Below the pieces are notes generated by a model. It made no database searches, was not told the origin of the DNA, and saw only the letters and a program-made list of their open reading frames with translations. A stretch of 64,000 bases of DNA from an uncultured Opitutaceae bacterium. Its GTDB lineage: Bacteria > Verrucomicrobiota > Verrucomicrobiia > Opitutales > Opitutaceae. Each line of letters starts with the position of its first letter. The first letter of the stretch is position 1. The DNA is taken from assembly GCA_903929355.1 (NCBI GenBank), contig CAIYUN010000038.1, positions 1-64,000 of the forward strand, read 5' to 3'. Made by a program: the position numbers and the translations under genes. Positions 53,778 to 63,235 of this stretch are shown here, piece by piece.

Positions 53778-55142
53778 CTATTTTCCAATGCAAAAGCTGG
53801 CGAAAAGGCGGTCGAGCATCTGCTCGTTGTCCACCCGGCCGGCGACCTCCCCCAATGCCGCCAGGGCCTCGCGCAAATCGCTCGCCAGCAGCTCGGCCGG
53901 GCCACCCGCCGCCAGCCTGGCCAGGGCCTCGGCGAGGCCGGCCCTGGCACGGTCAAGCGCGTGGGCATGGCGGGCATTGATGGTCACCAGGTCCTCACCG
54001 GTGTCCTGGCGAAACGCCTCCGCCCGCCGCGCAATTTCCGCCCGCAACTCCTCCACCCCCGCGCCGGTGAGCGCGGAGACCGTCACGGTCGTCAGTCCTG
54101 CCGGCCCGCCCGCCGTGGGTGGATCGCCGGGCGCGAGCAGATCCCCCTTGTTGAGCACCACCAGGGTGGTCGCGGGGCGGAGCAAGGCGCGCACTTCATC
54201 GGCCAGCGGCGGGGCCGGGCGGGTCGCGTCGAGCACGAGCAGCAGCAGATCCGCCGCGGCGGCGCGTTCAAGGGCCTTGGCGATGCCGAGTTGCTCCAGG
54301 GGCGCGGGCGCCGGGTTCAGGCCGGCGGTGTCCGTCAACCGCAGCCAGTGCGGGCCGGCCGCCACCCGTTCCTCGATGAAATCGCGCGTCGTGCCCGGTT
54401 CGGGGCTCACCAGGGCGCGCTCATGGCCGACCAGCCGGTTGAGCAGGGAGCTCTTGCCGGCGTTGGGCGCGCCGATGATCACGGTCCTGATGCCGTCGCG
54501 CAGCAGCTCGCCGTAACGTTCGGTGGCGAGCAGCCGGTTGGCCCCCTGGAGCACCTGTTCCAGCGCGGCGCGCACCCGGTCGCGGTCTTCCGGCGGCAGG
54601 TCCTCTTCGGGGAAATCGATGTAGGCCTCGACCCGGGCAAGGGCGTCGAGCAGCCCGCCGGTCAGTTCCGCCATCCGCTGGCCCAGCGCGCCGCGCAGTT
54701 GCTGCCGCGCGGCCGTCAGCGCCCGTTCGCCCCGCGCCTGGATCAGGTCCATCACCGCCTCGGCCTGGCTCAGGTCCATCCGTCCGTTCAGAAACGCGCG
54801 CTGCGTGAACTCGCCCGGCTCCGCCGGCCGGCAGCCGCGCGCCCACAGGTCGGACAGGATTTTTTGCGCGATCCACGGGTTGCCATGACAGGAGATTTCC
54901 AGCGCGTCCTCCCCCGTGTAGGAGTGGGGCGACGCGAACCACGTCGCGAGCACATCGTCCACCACCGCGCCGTCCCGGTCCCGGTAGTCCGCGTACCGCA
55001 CGGTGCGGGGCGGAAGGGCGGCCCCAAAAATCTCCCGCACCAGCCCGGCGCACGCCGGCCCGCTCGCGCGCACGAGGGCGAGGGCGGCGGTGCCGGTGGG
55101 CGTGGCCAGGGCGGCGATGGTGTCGGCGGGAGCGCGGGGCAT
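53778..55142 (-). CDS. mnmE: tRNA modification GTPase MnmE
   Basis: MnmE with MnmG makes 5-carboxymethylaminomethyl-uridine at tRNA position 34. The 454-residue protein starts PADTIAALATPTGTAALALVRASGP, has the G domain with GAPNAGKSS (G1), TTRDFIEE (G2), DTAG (G3) and NKGD (G4), and ends in FCIGK, where the Cys is essential. ATG at 55142 begins the conserved sequence; the much longer frame to the right lies antisense to the next gene and is not real. Confidence 0.95.
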   Translation of the reverse strand: MPRAPADTIAALATPTGTAALALVRASGPACAGLVREIFGAALPPRTVRYADYRDRDGAVVDDVLATWFASPHSYTGEDALEISCHGNPWIAQKILSDLWARGCRPAEPGEFTQRAFLNGRMDLSQAEAVMDLIQARGERALTAARQQLRGALGQRMAELTGGLLDALARVEAYIDFPEEDLPPEDRDRVRAALEQVLQGANRLLATERYGELLRDGIRTVIIGAPNAGKSSLLNRLVGHERALVSPEPGTTRDFIEERVAAGPHWLRLTDTAGLNPAPAPLEQLGIAKALERAAAADLLLLVLDATRPAPPLADEVRALLRPATTLVVLNKGDLLAPGDPPTAGGPAGLTTVTVSALTGAGVEELRAEIARRAEAFRQDTGEDLVTINARHAHALDRARAGLAEALARLAAGGPAELLASDLREALAALGEVAGRVDNEQMLDRLFASFCIGK

Positions 55143-55247
55143 CCCGGCGAAGCAACGCGGCGGCGACGTGAATGCCAAACCAAAACCCCGGGCCCTTGCT
55201 CCGGGCTTGCCCCCGCGGGCTGCGGCCCGTTTGCTGGCCGGCTTCCG

Positions 55248-57791
55248 ATGTCCAGCCCGTCCGCGTTTCCGTCGCTGCCGCCCGCGCAGGCCCGCCTGCT
55301 GCGGAGCCGGCTGCGCCTTTCGATCCGCGACGCCGGCCTCACCGACCTCACCCCCACGGTCGGCGAGACGCCGGCCGACGCCGCGCCGTTCTGGGAGCTT
55401 GAGCCCACCCCGCTGGTCATCGACGCCGACGAATGGTCCCGGCTCGAGGCCGCGCTCTGCCAGCGCGCCCGCTTCGTCAACGCGCTCCTGGTGGACCTCT
55501 ACTCCGAGCGGCGGGTGCTGCAGGAGAACCTGCTCCCGCCCGAGGTCGTGCTGGGCGACCCCTACTACCGCCGCCCCTGCATCGGCCTCGAGCCCGCCCG
55601 GGCCAGTCCCGCGACGATGCTGCGGTTCGACCTGGTGCGGACGGCGGGCGGCTGGATGTTTGCCGGCACCCGCGCCAACACCCCGGCGGGCTTTGGTTAC
55701 GCCGTGCAAAACCGGCGCTTCCTCACCCTTGAGGCGGCGGAGCCCTACCGCACCCTGCCCGACTACCAGAGCGTCGTCAATTTTCCGCTCCAGCTCCTGG
55801 ACACCCTGCGCGCCCTCGCCCCCGCCGCCGACCACCCGCCGTCCATCGTGGTGCTCACGGCCGGGCCGCACGACCCGTTTTACTCCGAGCACAGCTTTCT
55901 CGCGCGCAAGATGGGCCTGCCGCTCGCCCGCGGCAACGACCTCCTCGTGCTCGACAACCGGGTCTGGTTCAAGACCATCGGCGGGCTCGAGCCGGTGGAC
56001 GTGCTGTATCGGCGCCTCAATGACGCCCACATCGACCCGGTCGTCTTCTCGACCGACCGCGAGACCGCCGGCATCCCGGGCCTGCTCCAGTGCATCCGGG
56101 CGGGCCGCGTCGTGGTCGCCAACGCCATCGGGACCGGGATCGCGGAGAGCCGCGCGCTCGATGCCTACCTCCCGCGGCTCATGCGCTTCTACCTGGGCGA
56201 GAAGCCGCTCCTGCCCTCGCTGCCCACCTACACCTGCGGCGACACCGACCAGCTCGACTGCATCCTCGACCAGCGCGACACCCTCCGCGTCCGGCCCGCC
56301 CACGACCCGCGCATCGGCGACCCCCGCCTCCACGCGCCCGCGCCCGTGCTCCTCGACCAGCACGGCCTCGCCGCGGCCGTCCGCGAAAACCCCCACGCCT
56401 ACGTCGCCCACCCCGCCACGATCCCCTTCCCGACCGGGCCGGATGGGAAAAAGTTTCCGCCATGCCGACTCGCGGCCTTCGTCCTCTCCGCAGGCCGGCA
56501 CTTCTCCGTCTTCCCGGGCGGACTCGTCCTGCTCGGCGCCGACGATCCGCCCATCGACCGGGTGGGTTCGACCACCGACGCCATTGTGCTCGCCGGCTCC
56601 GCCCGCGGCGATGACACCCCCGCCGACCTCGAGGCCACCGTCGCCAGCGGCGTGACCGAGCACACCCTCGGCTCCCGCGCGGCCGAGAGCCTGTTCTGGC
56701 TCGGGCGCTACCTGGAGCGCGCCGAATCCACCGCGCGGATGCTCTCCATCCTCGACGATGTCGCCCTCGAGGAAATCCCCGCGCGGGACCGGCGTCGCTG
56801 GCTCCCGCTCTGGCGCGGCCTGCTCGAGGCCACCGGCCACCAGGGCGAGGACCTCCCGGTCCGCGCCGGCCCCGCCACCTCCGCGCTCCCGCCCGAGCTG
56901 ATGTGGCGCATGGCGCTCGACCCGCGCAATCCGAGCTCCATCCACTCCTCCGTCCGTTCCGCCGGCGAAAACGCCCGCCAGCTCCGCGACCATGTGAGCC
57001 CCGAGGCCTGGTCCCCGCTGGGGCGTCTGCTCACCCGGTTGGAAAACCTCCACCGCCAGCGGCCCACCGACCCGGCCAACCGCGGCGCCCCCTCCCCCGT
57101 CGCCGCGCTCCAGGCCGTCCTGACGGACGTGAACGCCTTCCTGGGCACGGCCGAGCGCACCATGTTGCACGACGCCGGCTGGCACTTCCTGCGCCTCGGG
57201 CTCCACCTCGAGCGCGCGACCATGACCTGTGGCGCGCTCCGCCATATCCCGGCCGCGCTCGATCCCACGGCCGAGGCCGCCGATTCCCCGCTTTTCCCGC
57301 GCGACACGCCCGAGCTCTCCGCGTTTCTCCGCATGCTCGGCTCGCAGGACGCCTACCGCCGGCTCTACCAGACGCGGAGCGAGCCGCGGCTCGTGGCCGC
57401 GCTGTTTCTCCAGCGCATCGAGGCCCCCCGTGGCATCTTCCACAACCTCGACCAGATCGGCACCAGTCTCCGGGCCGTGCGCCTCGACGCCCATGGCCGC
57501 AACGACGACCCGCCGACCCAGACCGTGGCCGGCCTCCAGCAGTTCCTCGCGGGGCTCAAGCTCAGCCGCCACTTTGGCCCGGCCGTCCCCCCGGTCGGCG
57601 GGGTCGCCGCCCCGGCCCTCGCCGATCTGCTCACCCAGCTCCTCGACCAGTTGAACGCGCTGCACTCCCTGCTGAGTGACCACTATTTCAGCCACCAGGC
57701 CCGCCTCGCGCCGATGGAACCGAAAGGATCGGCCCCCGCGGTGGCCTCACCCCCCGCCCCGGTCCCGGACCAAACGCCCGTGCCGCAATAA
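55248..57791 (+). CDS. Circularly permuted ATP-grasp / alpha-E domain fusion
   Basis: The 847-residue protein joins two parts. The first ~480 residues are a circularly permuted ATP-grasp domain (DUF404/407 type): LRFDLVRTAGGWMFAGTRANTPAGFGYAVQNR, DVLYRRLNDAHIDPV and TIPFPTGP. The rest is the mostly helical alpha-E domain (DUF403), starting LGSRAAESLFWLGRYLERAESTARML. The two are usually neighbouring genes in peptide-ligase-like loci with transglutaminase-like proteins; here they are fused. The ligase substrate is unknown. It is divergent from mnmE, with about 105 bp between the starts. Confidence 0.85.
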   Translation: MSSPSAFPSLPPAQARLLRSRLRLSIRDAGLTDLTPTVGETPADAAPFWELEPTPLVIDADEWSRLEAALCQRARFVNALLVDLYSERRVLQENLLPPEVVLGDPYYRRPCIGLEPARASPATMLRFDLVRTAGGWMFAGTRANTPAGFGYAVQNRRFLTLEAAEPYRTLPDYQSVVNFPLQLLDTLRALAPAADHPPSIVVLTAGPHDPFYSEHSFLARKMGLPLARGNDLLVLDNRVWFKTIGGLEPVDVLYRRLNDAHIDPVVFSTDRETAGIPGLLQCIRAGRVVVANAIGTGIAESRALDAYLPRLMRFYLGEKPLLPSLPTYTCGDTDQLDCILDQRDTLRVRPAHDPRIGDPRLHAPAPVLLDQHGLAAAVRENPHAYVAHPATIPFPTGPDGKKFPPCRLAAFVLSAGRHFSVFPGGLVLLGADDPPIDRVGSTTDAIVLAGSARGDDTPADLEATVASGVTEHTLGSRAAESLFWLGRYLERAESTARMLSILDDVALEEIPARDRRRWLPLWRGLLEATGHQGEDLPVRAGPATSALPPELMWRMALDPRNPSSIHSSVRSAGENARQLRDHVSPEAWSPLGRLLTRLENLHRQRPTDPANRGAPSPVAALQAVLTDVNAFLGTAERTMLHDAGWHFLRLGLHLERATMTCGALRHIPAALDPTAEAADSPLFPRDTPELSAFLRMLGSQDAYRRLYQTRSEPRLVAALFLQRIEAPRGIFHNLDQIGTSLRAVRLDAHGRNDDPPTQTVAGLQQFLAGLKLSRHFGPAVPPVGGVAAPALADLLTQLLDQLNALHSLLSDHYFSHQARLAPMEPKGSAPAVASPPAPVPDQTPVPQ

Positions 57792-57879
57792 AGGCGATTG
57801 TAACAAGCCGCGCCCGGCGGCGTCACTCGTTGGAGCAGTTCGGGTCCGGCCGGCGGTGGCCCGCCCCATTCCCTCCTTC

Positions 57880-58365
57880 ATGCGCTCCTCCGTTTTTATT
57901 CGCTACCCGTCCGGCAAGTATGCCCGGGACCGGCCCGCCACCACCGCCCTGCGCCCCGCGCTACGGTTTGCCGCAAAGTTTTTCCTGCTCACCGTCGCGG
58001 TGCTTCTCGCCCTCTATTTCACCACCGTTGCCACCCGGGATCCGTTGCCGCCGGGACCGGGTCCGGCGGCCTGGCGGACCCCGGCCGCCAACCCGGACTT
58101 CATCCTGACCGACATCCGGAGCCGCTGGCCCTGGCGGCTGGTCCCGCCGGAATGGGTGATCCAGCCCGGGGCGGACGATCCCCTCGTGCCCGCCGAGGCC
58201 GCTTGGCTGCGGGTGGAAGGCCGGGCCCGGCTCTTCGTGATTGTGGCCGGGTATCTGCTGGCGGTTGGCTGCCTCTGCCGCCGCCACCGCCGCGCCAGCC
58301 CCGCCGTGGCCTCAACCGGCCGGACCGGCCCTGAGGGCCACACTGCCGGCCATCTCCCCCCCTAA
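57880..58365 (+). CDS. Small membrane protein
   Basis: The 161-residue protein has an N-terminal helix (FFLLTVAVLLALYFTTV), a periplasmic-like middle with PEWVIQPGADDPLVPAEAAWLRV and a second helix (FVIVAGYLLAVGCL). It overlaps the 3' end of the phosphopantetheinyl transferase gene on the other strand by 54 bp. No family is recognised. Confidence 0.55.
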   Translation: MRSSVFIRYPSGKYARDRPATTALRPALRFAAKFFLLTVAVLLALYFTTVATRDPLPPGPGPAAWRTPAANPDFILTDIRSRWPWRLVPPEWVIQPGADDPLVPAEAAWLRVEGRARLFVIVAGYLLAVGCLCRRHRRASPAVASTGRTGPEGHTAGHLPP

Positions 58366-58929
58366 CGCCAGGTCCAGCAACCACGTGTCGGGCCCGCTCG
58401 CGGTCCACCCCGGCAGCGGGGCCGCGCCGCCCGCCACACCCAGGGAGCCGCGGGCGTCCAGCGCGCGCACCCCCAGACCCGCCGCCTTCGCCCGCGCCTC
58501 CTGCCGCGTCCAGAGCCGGTAAAAAATCTGTCGCGCCGCGGCCTCATCCGGACCGGTGGCCAGCGTCGCGCGTTCCGTCGCGTGAAGCAACTCCGCCGCC
58601 ACGGTCCGCCAGTCCACCGCCACTTTCAGGTGCTCGCAGTCCACCCCGACCGCCGGACCGCAGGCCAGCGCCGCCAGCGCCAGCCCGTGGGTATACCCCA
58701 GACTGCAGGTGTAGCCCGGCGGCAGACCGGTCAGGACGGGCCGGCCGTCGGGGTCGCGGCGCACCGTCACCGACCCGGCCGGGACCCCCGCGTGCCCGGC
58801 AGCGGCCTCCACCAGCACCTGCTCCAACTCGCGCCGGACCGCCGACCGCGCCCCGACTGCGCGCCGCGGCCAGACGCGCAACCAGCCGGGGCACGGTGGC
58901 GGGGGCAGCGGCAGCGGTTCGCCCATCAT
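58312..58929 (-). CDS. 4'-Phosphopantetheinyl transferase (Sfp-like)
   Basis: The 205-residue protein transfers phosphopantetheine from CoA to carrier-protein Ser. It has GVDCEHLK (Mg-binding Asp) and FYRLWTRQEARAKAAGLG in place of the usual (W/F)xxKEAxxK; the Lys of the motif is Arg/Gln-shifted (WTRQEARAK). ATG 58929 and 58926 are adjacent in frame. It is divergent from the Pls-like NRPS 80 bp away, so it probably activates its carrier domain. Confidence 0.82.
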   Translation of the reverse strand: MMGEPLPLPPPPCPGWLRVWPRRAVGARSAVRRELEQVLVEAAAGHAGVPAGSVTVRRDPDGRPVLTGLPPGYTCSLGYTHGLALAALACGPAVGVDCEHLKVAVDWRTVAAELLHATERATLATGPDEAAARQIFYRLWTRQEARAKAAGLGVRALDARGSLGVAGGAAPLPGWTASGPDTWLLDLALGGEMAGSVALRAGPAG

Positions 58930-59009
58930 GGCGGTCTTCTGGCCGGCCTCGCCGCAATTGGCGAGCCTGCACGAAACTTTTCCCCGCGCCGCGCGTCGCA
59001 ACCAGTTCC

Positions 59010-62000
59010 ATGTCATCCCCCGCAACCCCGGCGGCGGTCGCCGGCCAGTCGTCGGCCGATCCCGACGCCAGCGCCTCGCGATCGCGTGCCGAGCTGTTGC
59101 ATGAAATCTTCGCCACCACCGCCCGACGGCTGCCGGACCAGGTTGCCGTGCGCTGGGGCACGCACCTGCTCACCTATGGGGAGTTGCAGGAGCGCGCGGG
59201 CGCCATCACCGGATGGTTGCGCGACCGCGGGCATGGCCGCGGCGACCGCGTGCTGGTGTGGCTGCCGCGCAGCCCCGACATGTATGCCGCCCAGCTCGGC
59301 ATCCTCGCCGCCGGCGCCACCTATGTGCCGCTCGACCCCGACACCCCGCGGGACCGTGCCGCCTTCATCGCCCAGGACTGCGGGGCGCGCACCGTGATCT
59401 GCTCATCCCTGAACGCCGCCGAGGCCGGCCACCTCCCGTGCCTGGTGCTCAATCTGGCCGAACTTGTTCAAGGGGCGGCGGGCGGAAGGCGGAGGCCAGA
59501 CGTCAGTGGTCAGACGTCAGCAGTCAGTGATCAGAGGTCGGAGACCGCGGGGGAGGTGACGGACAAAACTTCCTTGGTGAGTGACGCGGCGTGGCCCGGC
59601 CGGACCGACACCGGCGCCACGCCCGACGACTGCGCCTACATCATCTACACCTCGGGCACCACCGGCCGGCCCAAGGGCGTGATGATCTCCCATCGCAGCA
59701 TCTGCCACCTGGTGCGCTCCGAGGGGGCGGTGCTCGGCCTGCGCGAGAGCGATCTGGTGTTCCAGGGTTTCTCGCTCTCCTTCGACATGTCGCTCGAGGA
59801 AATCTGGCCCGCCTGGGCCGCCGGCGCAACCCTGCTGGGTGGCACCACCGAGATGATCCGCGCGGGCGGCGACCTCGCCGGGCTCCTCGCCGCTGCCGGT
59901 GTGACCGTCTGGAACTGTGTGCCGACCATGCTCGCGATGCAGGAGGCGGAGGTTCCCTCGCTGCGGCTGCTCAACCTTGGCGGCGAGACGTGCCCGCCCG
60001 ATCTGGTGCGCCGCTGGCACCGCCCCGGCCGGCGCATCCTCAACACCTACGGCCCCACCGAGACCACCATCACGGCGACCTTTGCCGAATGCGCCCCCGG
60101 CCGCCAGGTCACCATCGGCCATCCCCTGCCCGGCTACCGCATCGTGTTGCTCGACGAAAACTGCGCCCCCGTCCCACCGGGGGAACCGGGCGAGCTTTGC
60201 ATCGGCGGCCCGGGGGTCGCGCTCGGCTATGTCGGCCGCCCGGAGCTGGACCGGGAAAAATTTCCGCCCGACCCCGCCGCGCCGGCCGGCGGCCGGCTTT
60301 ACCGCAGCGGGGACCTGGCCCGACTCAATCCCGCCGGGGAGCTGGAGTTTCTCGGCCGCATCGACACGCAGGTGAAGATCCGCGGCTACCGGGTCGAACT
60401 CGCGGAGATCGAGGCGGTGCTGCTCGAATGCCCTGGCGTGCGCTCGGCCGCAGTGCAGCTGCACCGCGACGCGGCGGGGGTAGAGCTGCTGGCCGCCCAT
60501 GTCGTGCCCCGCGCCGGCTCCAAGGTGGACGCCCGCGACCTGCGGGCGCGCCTCCGCGCCCGCCTGCCGGGGTACATGGTGCCGTCGGTCATCGCGCCGC
60601 TGGCGGCGCTGCCGCTGCTGCCGAGCGGGAAGGTGGACCGGGCCCGCCTCCCGCCCCCGGGCGTGCACCCCCCACGCCCGGCGGCGACCCGGCCCGGAGA
60701 CGGCGTGGTCGATCCCACCGCGGCCGGCACGCCGACGGAGCGCCGGCTGCTGGCGATCTGGACCAAACTCTTTGCGGCCGACGTGGAATCGGCGGAGCAG
60801 GATTTCTTCACCGACCTCGGCGGCCACTCGCTGCTCGCCGCCGCGCTCGTCTCGCGCCTGCGCCGGGAACCGGACTTCCGCCACGTTTCGATGCTCGATC
60901 TCTACCGGCACCCGACCATCCGGCGGCTGGCCGCGCAGCTGGAAAAATCTCGCCCCGCGCCGGCCCCGGCGGCGGCCGGCGGGCCCACGCGGGCGGCCGC
61001 CTTCACGCCCACCCCCGCGCGGCGCTATTATCTCTGTGCCACGGCGCAGGCGGTCGCGCTGTTTGCGCTCTACGGCCTCACCGCGCTGGAGGTGTCGGTG
61101 CCGTTCCTCGCCTACTCCTGGCTGATCAACCACGACTGGGTGCCGCCCATCGCGCTCGCCGGCGCGATGGGAATTCTGTTCGTGCTGCTCGGGCTGATGC
61201 CGTTCATCGCCATCCTCGGCAAATGGCTCGTGCTCCCGCAGGCGCGGCCGGGCGAATACCCGCTGTGGGGCGCCTATTACTTCCGCTGGTGGTTCGCCCA
61301 GCGGATCATGGACACCGTCCCCGCCGACTATCTCTGCGGCACCACCCTCGCGCGCCGGTTCTTCCGCCTGCTCGGCGCGCGGATCGGGCGGAATGTCCAC
61401 CTTGGCTCCGACCTGATCGACCTGCCCGATCTGGTGACCATCGGCGACGACGTCGTGCTCTCGGCCGGCGCCATGCTCATCTGCTCGCGCGTCGAGGACG
61501 GCCGGCTCAAGCTGGCGCCCATCGTGCTTGAAAACGGCGCGTTCGTCGGCGCGGGCTCCCTGGTTTCGGGTGGCGCCACCATCGGCGCCGACGCGCACCT
61601 GGGCGATTTGTCGCTGCTGCCGCGCGGTGCCGCCATCCCGCCGGGCGAGCTCTGGCTGGGGTCGCCCGCGCGCCCGGCCGGCGCGGCCCCGCGCCGCCAC
61701 CACCCGCGCCCCTCCGCCGAGACGGAGGCGAACGCCGAGCTGCTCTACCTGCTGCTGGCACCGGTCTTCGCGCTCTTCGCGTTGCTGCCCATCGCGCCCG
61801 GGCTGCTGATTCTCAACGCGGCGGTCTTCGGCGAGAGCTGGCGGTTCCTCTGGTGGTCACCGGTCGCCGCCCTGCTTTATGTCGTCTTCATGTGCCTCGA
61901 GATCGCCGCGATGAAATGGGTGCTGCTCGGTCGCGTGGCCCCCGGCCGCTACCCGCTGCACAGCCGTCAATACATCGAGCATTGGTTTGTCGACCGCCTC

Positions 62001-63119
62001 ATGGAGATGAGCCTCGAGGTGGTGAAGCCGCTCTACGCCTCGCTCTACCTCAATCCCTGGTATCGGATGCTGGGCGTAAAGCTCGGCCCGCGCGCCGAGG
62101 TCTCGACCGCCTCGGCCATCGGCTACGACCTGCTCACCATCGGCGAGGAGGGGTTCATCGCCGACGCCGTCCTCCTCGGGCCGCCGCGCGTGTGGGACAA
62201 CGAGTTCATCCTCGAGCCCACCACCGTCGGCCGCCGCGCCTTCGTGGGCAACAGCGCGCTCGTCCCCGCCGGCACCGTCCTCGGCGACGAGGTGCTCGTC
62301 GGCTGCCTCTCCGTGCCGCCGCCCAACCCCTTGGACGCGGACCGGTTCGACTCCTCGTGGTTCGGCTCGCCGGCCGTGTTTCTGCCGTCGCGGCAAAAGT
62401 CCGCCGGCTTCGGCGAGGGGGCGACATTCAAACCAACCCGCTGGCTTTACGCCCAGCGCCTCGCCATCGAGGCCGTGCGGATCATCCTTCCGATGACCGT
62501 CATCATCACCGTCAACTCCTGCCTGCTGATGACGGCATTGAAATTTGAGTCGAGCTTCGACACCTGGCAGATCCTGGTGATCTTCCCCGCGCTCTACCTC
62601 TGGCTGGTCGCCGCCGCCGCGCTGCTCGTGGTCGCGCTGAAGTGGCTGGTGATCGGCGTTTACCGGCCGGTGGAGCAACCGCTCTGGAGCCGCTTTGTGT
62701 GGCGCAGCGAGCTCGTCACCTCGACCTACGAGAACCTGGCGGTGCCCTTTGCCGCCGAGCTGATGCGCGGCACGCCCTTCCTCAACGTCTACCTGCGCCT
62801 GCTCGGCTGTCAGATCGGCCAACGCGTCTTCACTGACACGACGGACCTCACCGAGTTCGACGTGGTGATGGTCGGCGACGAGGCCGCCCTCAATGCCGCC
62901 TGCGGTCTGCAGACCCACCTGTTCGAGGACCGCGTGATGAAGATCTCCCGCGTGCAGATCGGCGCCCGCGCGGTGGTGGGGTCGCTGGCCATTGTGCTCT
63001 ATGACTCAAAGATGGAGGACGGTTCCCGCCTCGACGACCTCTCGATGCTGATGAAAGGCGAGACGCTCCCGGCCGGCACCTCCTGGCGCGGTTCACCCGC
63101 GCAACCTGTTACTCAATAA
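59010..63119 (+). CDS. Pls/PosA-like non-ribosomal peptide synthetase (poly(amino acid) synthetase type)
   Basis: The 1369-residue protein has an adenylation domain (about 25-560; YIIYTSGTTGRPKG, GELCIGGPGVALGY, YRSGDLARL), a carrier domain with the phosphopantetheine Ser in LGGHSLLAAAL (about 607), and a C-terminal half with six hydrophobic segments alternating with three left-handed beta-helix domains (NVHLGSDLIDLPDLVTIGDDVVLS; SAIGYDLLTIGEEGF; FTDTTDLTEFDVVMVGDEAAL). This A-T-(TM-C)x3 plan is that of epsilon-poly-lysine synthetase and the terminal-domain NRPS family: there is no thioesterase or condensation domain. Residues ~166-192 are a repeat-derived in-frame insertion. The monomer is not predictable. 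Confidence 0.88.
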   Translation: MSSPATPAAVAGQSSADPDASASRSRAELLHEIFATTARRLPDQVAVRWGTHLLTYGELQERAGAITGWLRDRGHGRGDRVLVWLPRSPDMYAAQLGILAAGATYVPLDPDTPRDRAAFIAQDCGARTVICSSLNAAEAGHLPCLVLNLAELVQGAAGGRRRPDVSGQTSAVSDQRSETAGEVTDKTSLVSDAAWPGRTDTGATPDDCAYIIYTSGTTGRPKGVMISHRSICHLVRSEGAVLGLRESDLVFQGFSLSFDMSLEEIWPAWAAGATLLGGTTEMIRAGGDLAGLLAAAGVTVWNCVPTMLAMQEAEVPSLRLLNLGGETCPPDLVRRWHRPGRRILNTYGPTETTITATFAECAPGRQVTIGHPLPGYRIVLLDENCAPVPPGEPGELCIGGPGVALGYVGRPELDREKFPPDPAAPAGGRLYRSGDLARLNPAGELEFLGRIDTQVKIRGYRVELAEIEAVLLECPGVRSAAVQLHRDAAGVELLAAHVVPRAGSKVDARDLRARLRARLPGYMVPSVIAPLAALPLLPSGKVDRARLPPPGVHPPRPAATRPGDGVVDPTAAGTPTERRLLAIWTKLFAADVESAEQDFFTDLGGHSLLAAALVSRLRREPDFRHVSMLDLYRHPTIRRLAAQLEKSRPAPAPAAAGGPTRAAAFTPTPARRYYLCATAQAVALFALYGLTALEVSVPFLAYSWLINHDWVPPIALAGAMGILFVLLGLMPFIAILGKWLVLPQARPGEYPLWGAYYFRWWFAQRIMDTVPADYLCGTTLARRFFRLLGARIGRNVHLGSDLIDLPDLVTIGDDVVLSAGAMLICSRVEDGRLKLAPIVLENGAFVGAGSLVSGGATIGADAHLGDLSLLPRGAAIPPGELWLGSPARPAGAAPRRHHPRPSAETEANAELLYLLLAPVFALFALLPIAPGLLILNAAVFGESWRFLWWSPVAALLYVVFMCLEIAAMKWVLLGRVAPGRYPLHSRQYIEHWFVDRLMEMSLEVVKPLYASLYLNPWYRMLGVKLGPRAEVSTASAIGYDLLTIGEEGFIADAVLLGPPRVWDNEFILEPTTVGRRAFVGNSALVPAGTVLGDEVLVGCLSVPPPNPLDADRFDSSWFGSPAVFLPSRQKSAGFGEGATFKPTRWLYAQRLAIEAVRIILPMTVIITVNSCLLMTALKFESSFDTWQILVIFPALYLWLVAAAALLVVALKWLVIGVYRPVEQPLWSRFVWRSELVTSTYENLAVPFAAELMRGTPFLNVYLRLLGCQIGQRVFTDTTDLTEFDVVMVGDEAALNAACGLQTHLFEDRVMKISRVQIGARAVVGSLAIVLYDSKMEDGSRLDDLSMLMKGETLPAGTSWRGSPAQPVTQ
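59505..59545. repeat. gtcagacgtcagcag-type repeat within the NRPS gene
   Basis: The sequence cagacgtcagtggtcagacg, extended by tcagcagtcagtgatcagaggtcgg, lies in frame and codes SGQTSAVSDQRSE between the A2 and A3 motifs of the adenylation domain. Similar words occur between urtE and urtD at 9340-9420 (ccagaggtcagaag, tgatatctgacgtcc). It is a dispersed repeat. Confidence 0.7.
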
Positions 63120-63235
63120 GTTTTTGAATTTTGTTTTGCCAGCTGCATGCCAGATGCGACTCCGATGCGCGGTGGTCCATATATGATTTGCATTCATTGA
63201 ATCTTCCCAGAGGCTCGCACTTCAACCCCTCCTCC

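Noticed and set aside
53778-57695. A 1305-residue minus-strand frame covering mnmE and continuing to the right
   Set aside because: Only the first third is MnmE. The rest is antisense to the ATP-grasp gene, His/Gly/Arg-rich and without any family match; it is an effect of high GC third positions.
63120-63235. A sigma-54 promoter upstream of amt
   Set aside because: TGGTCC and TTGCAT words are present but the spacing between GG and GC is 16 bases rather than 12.
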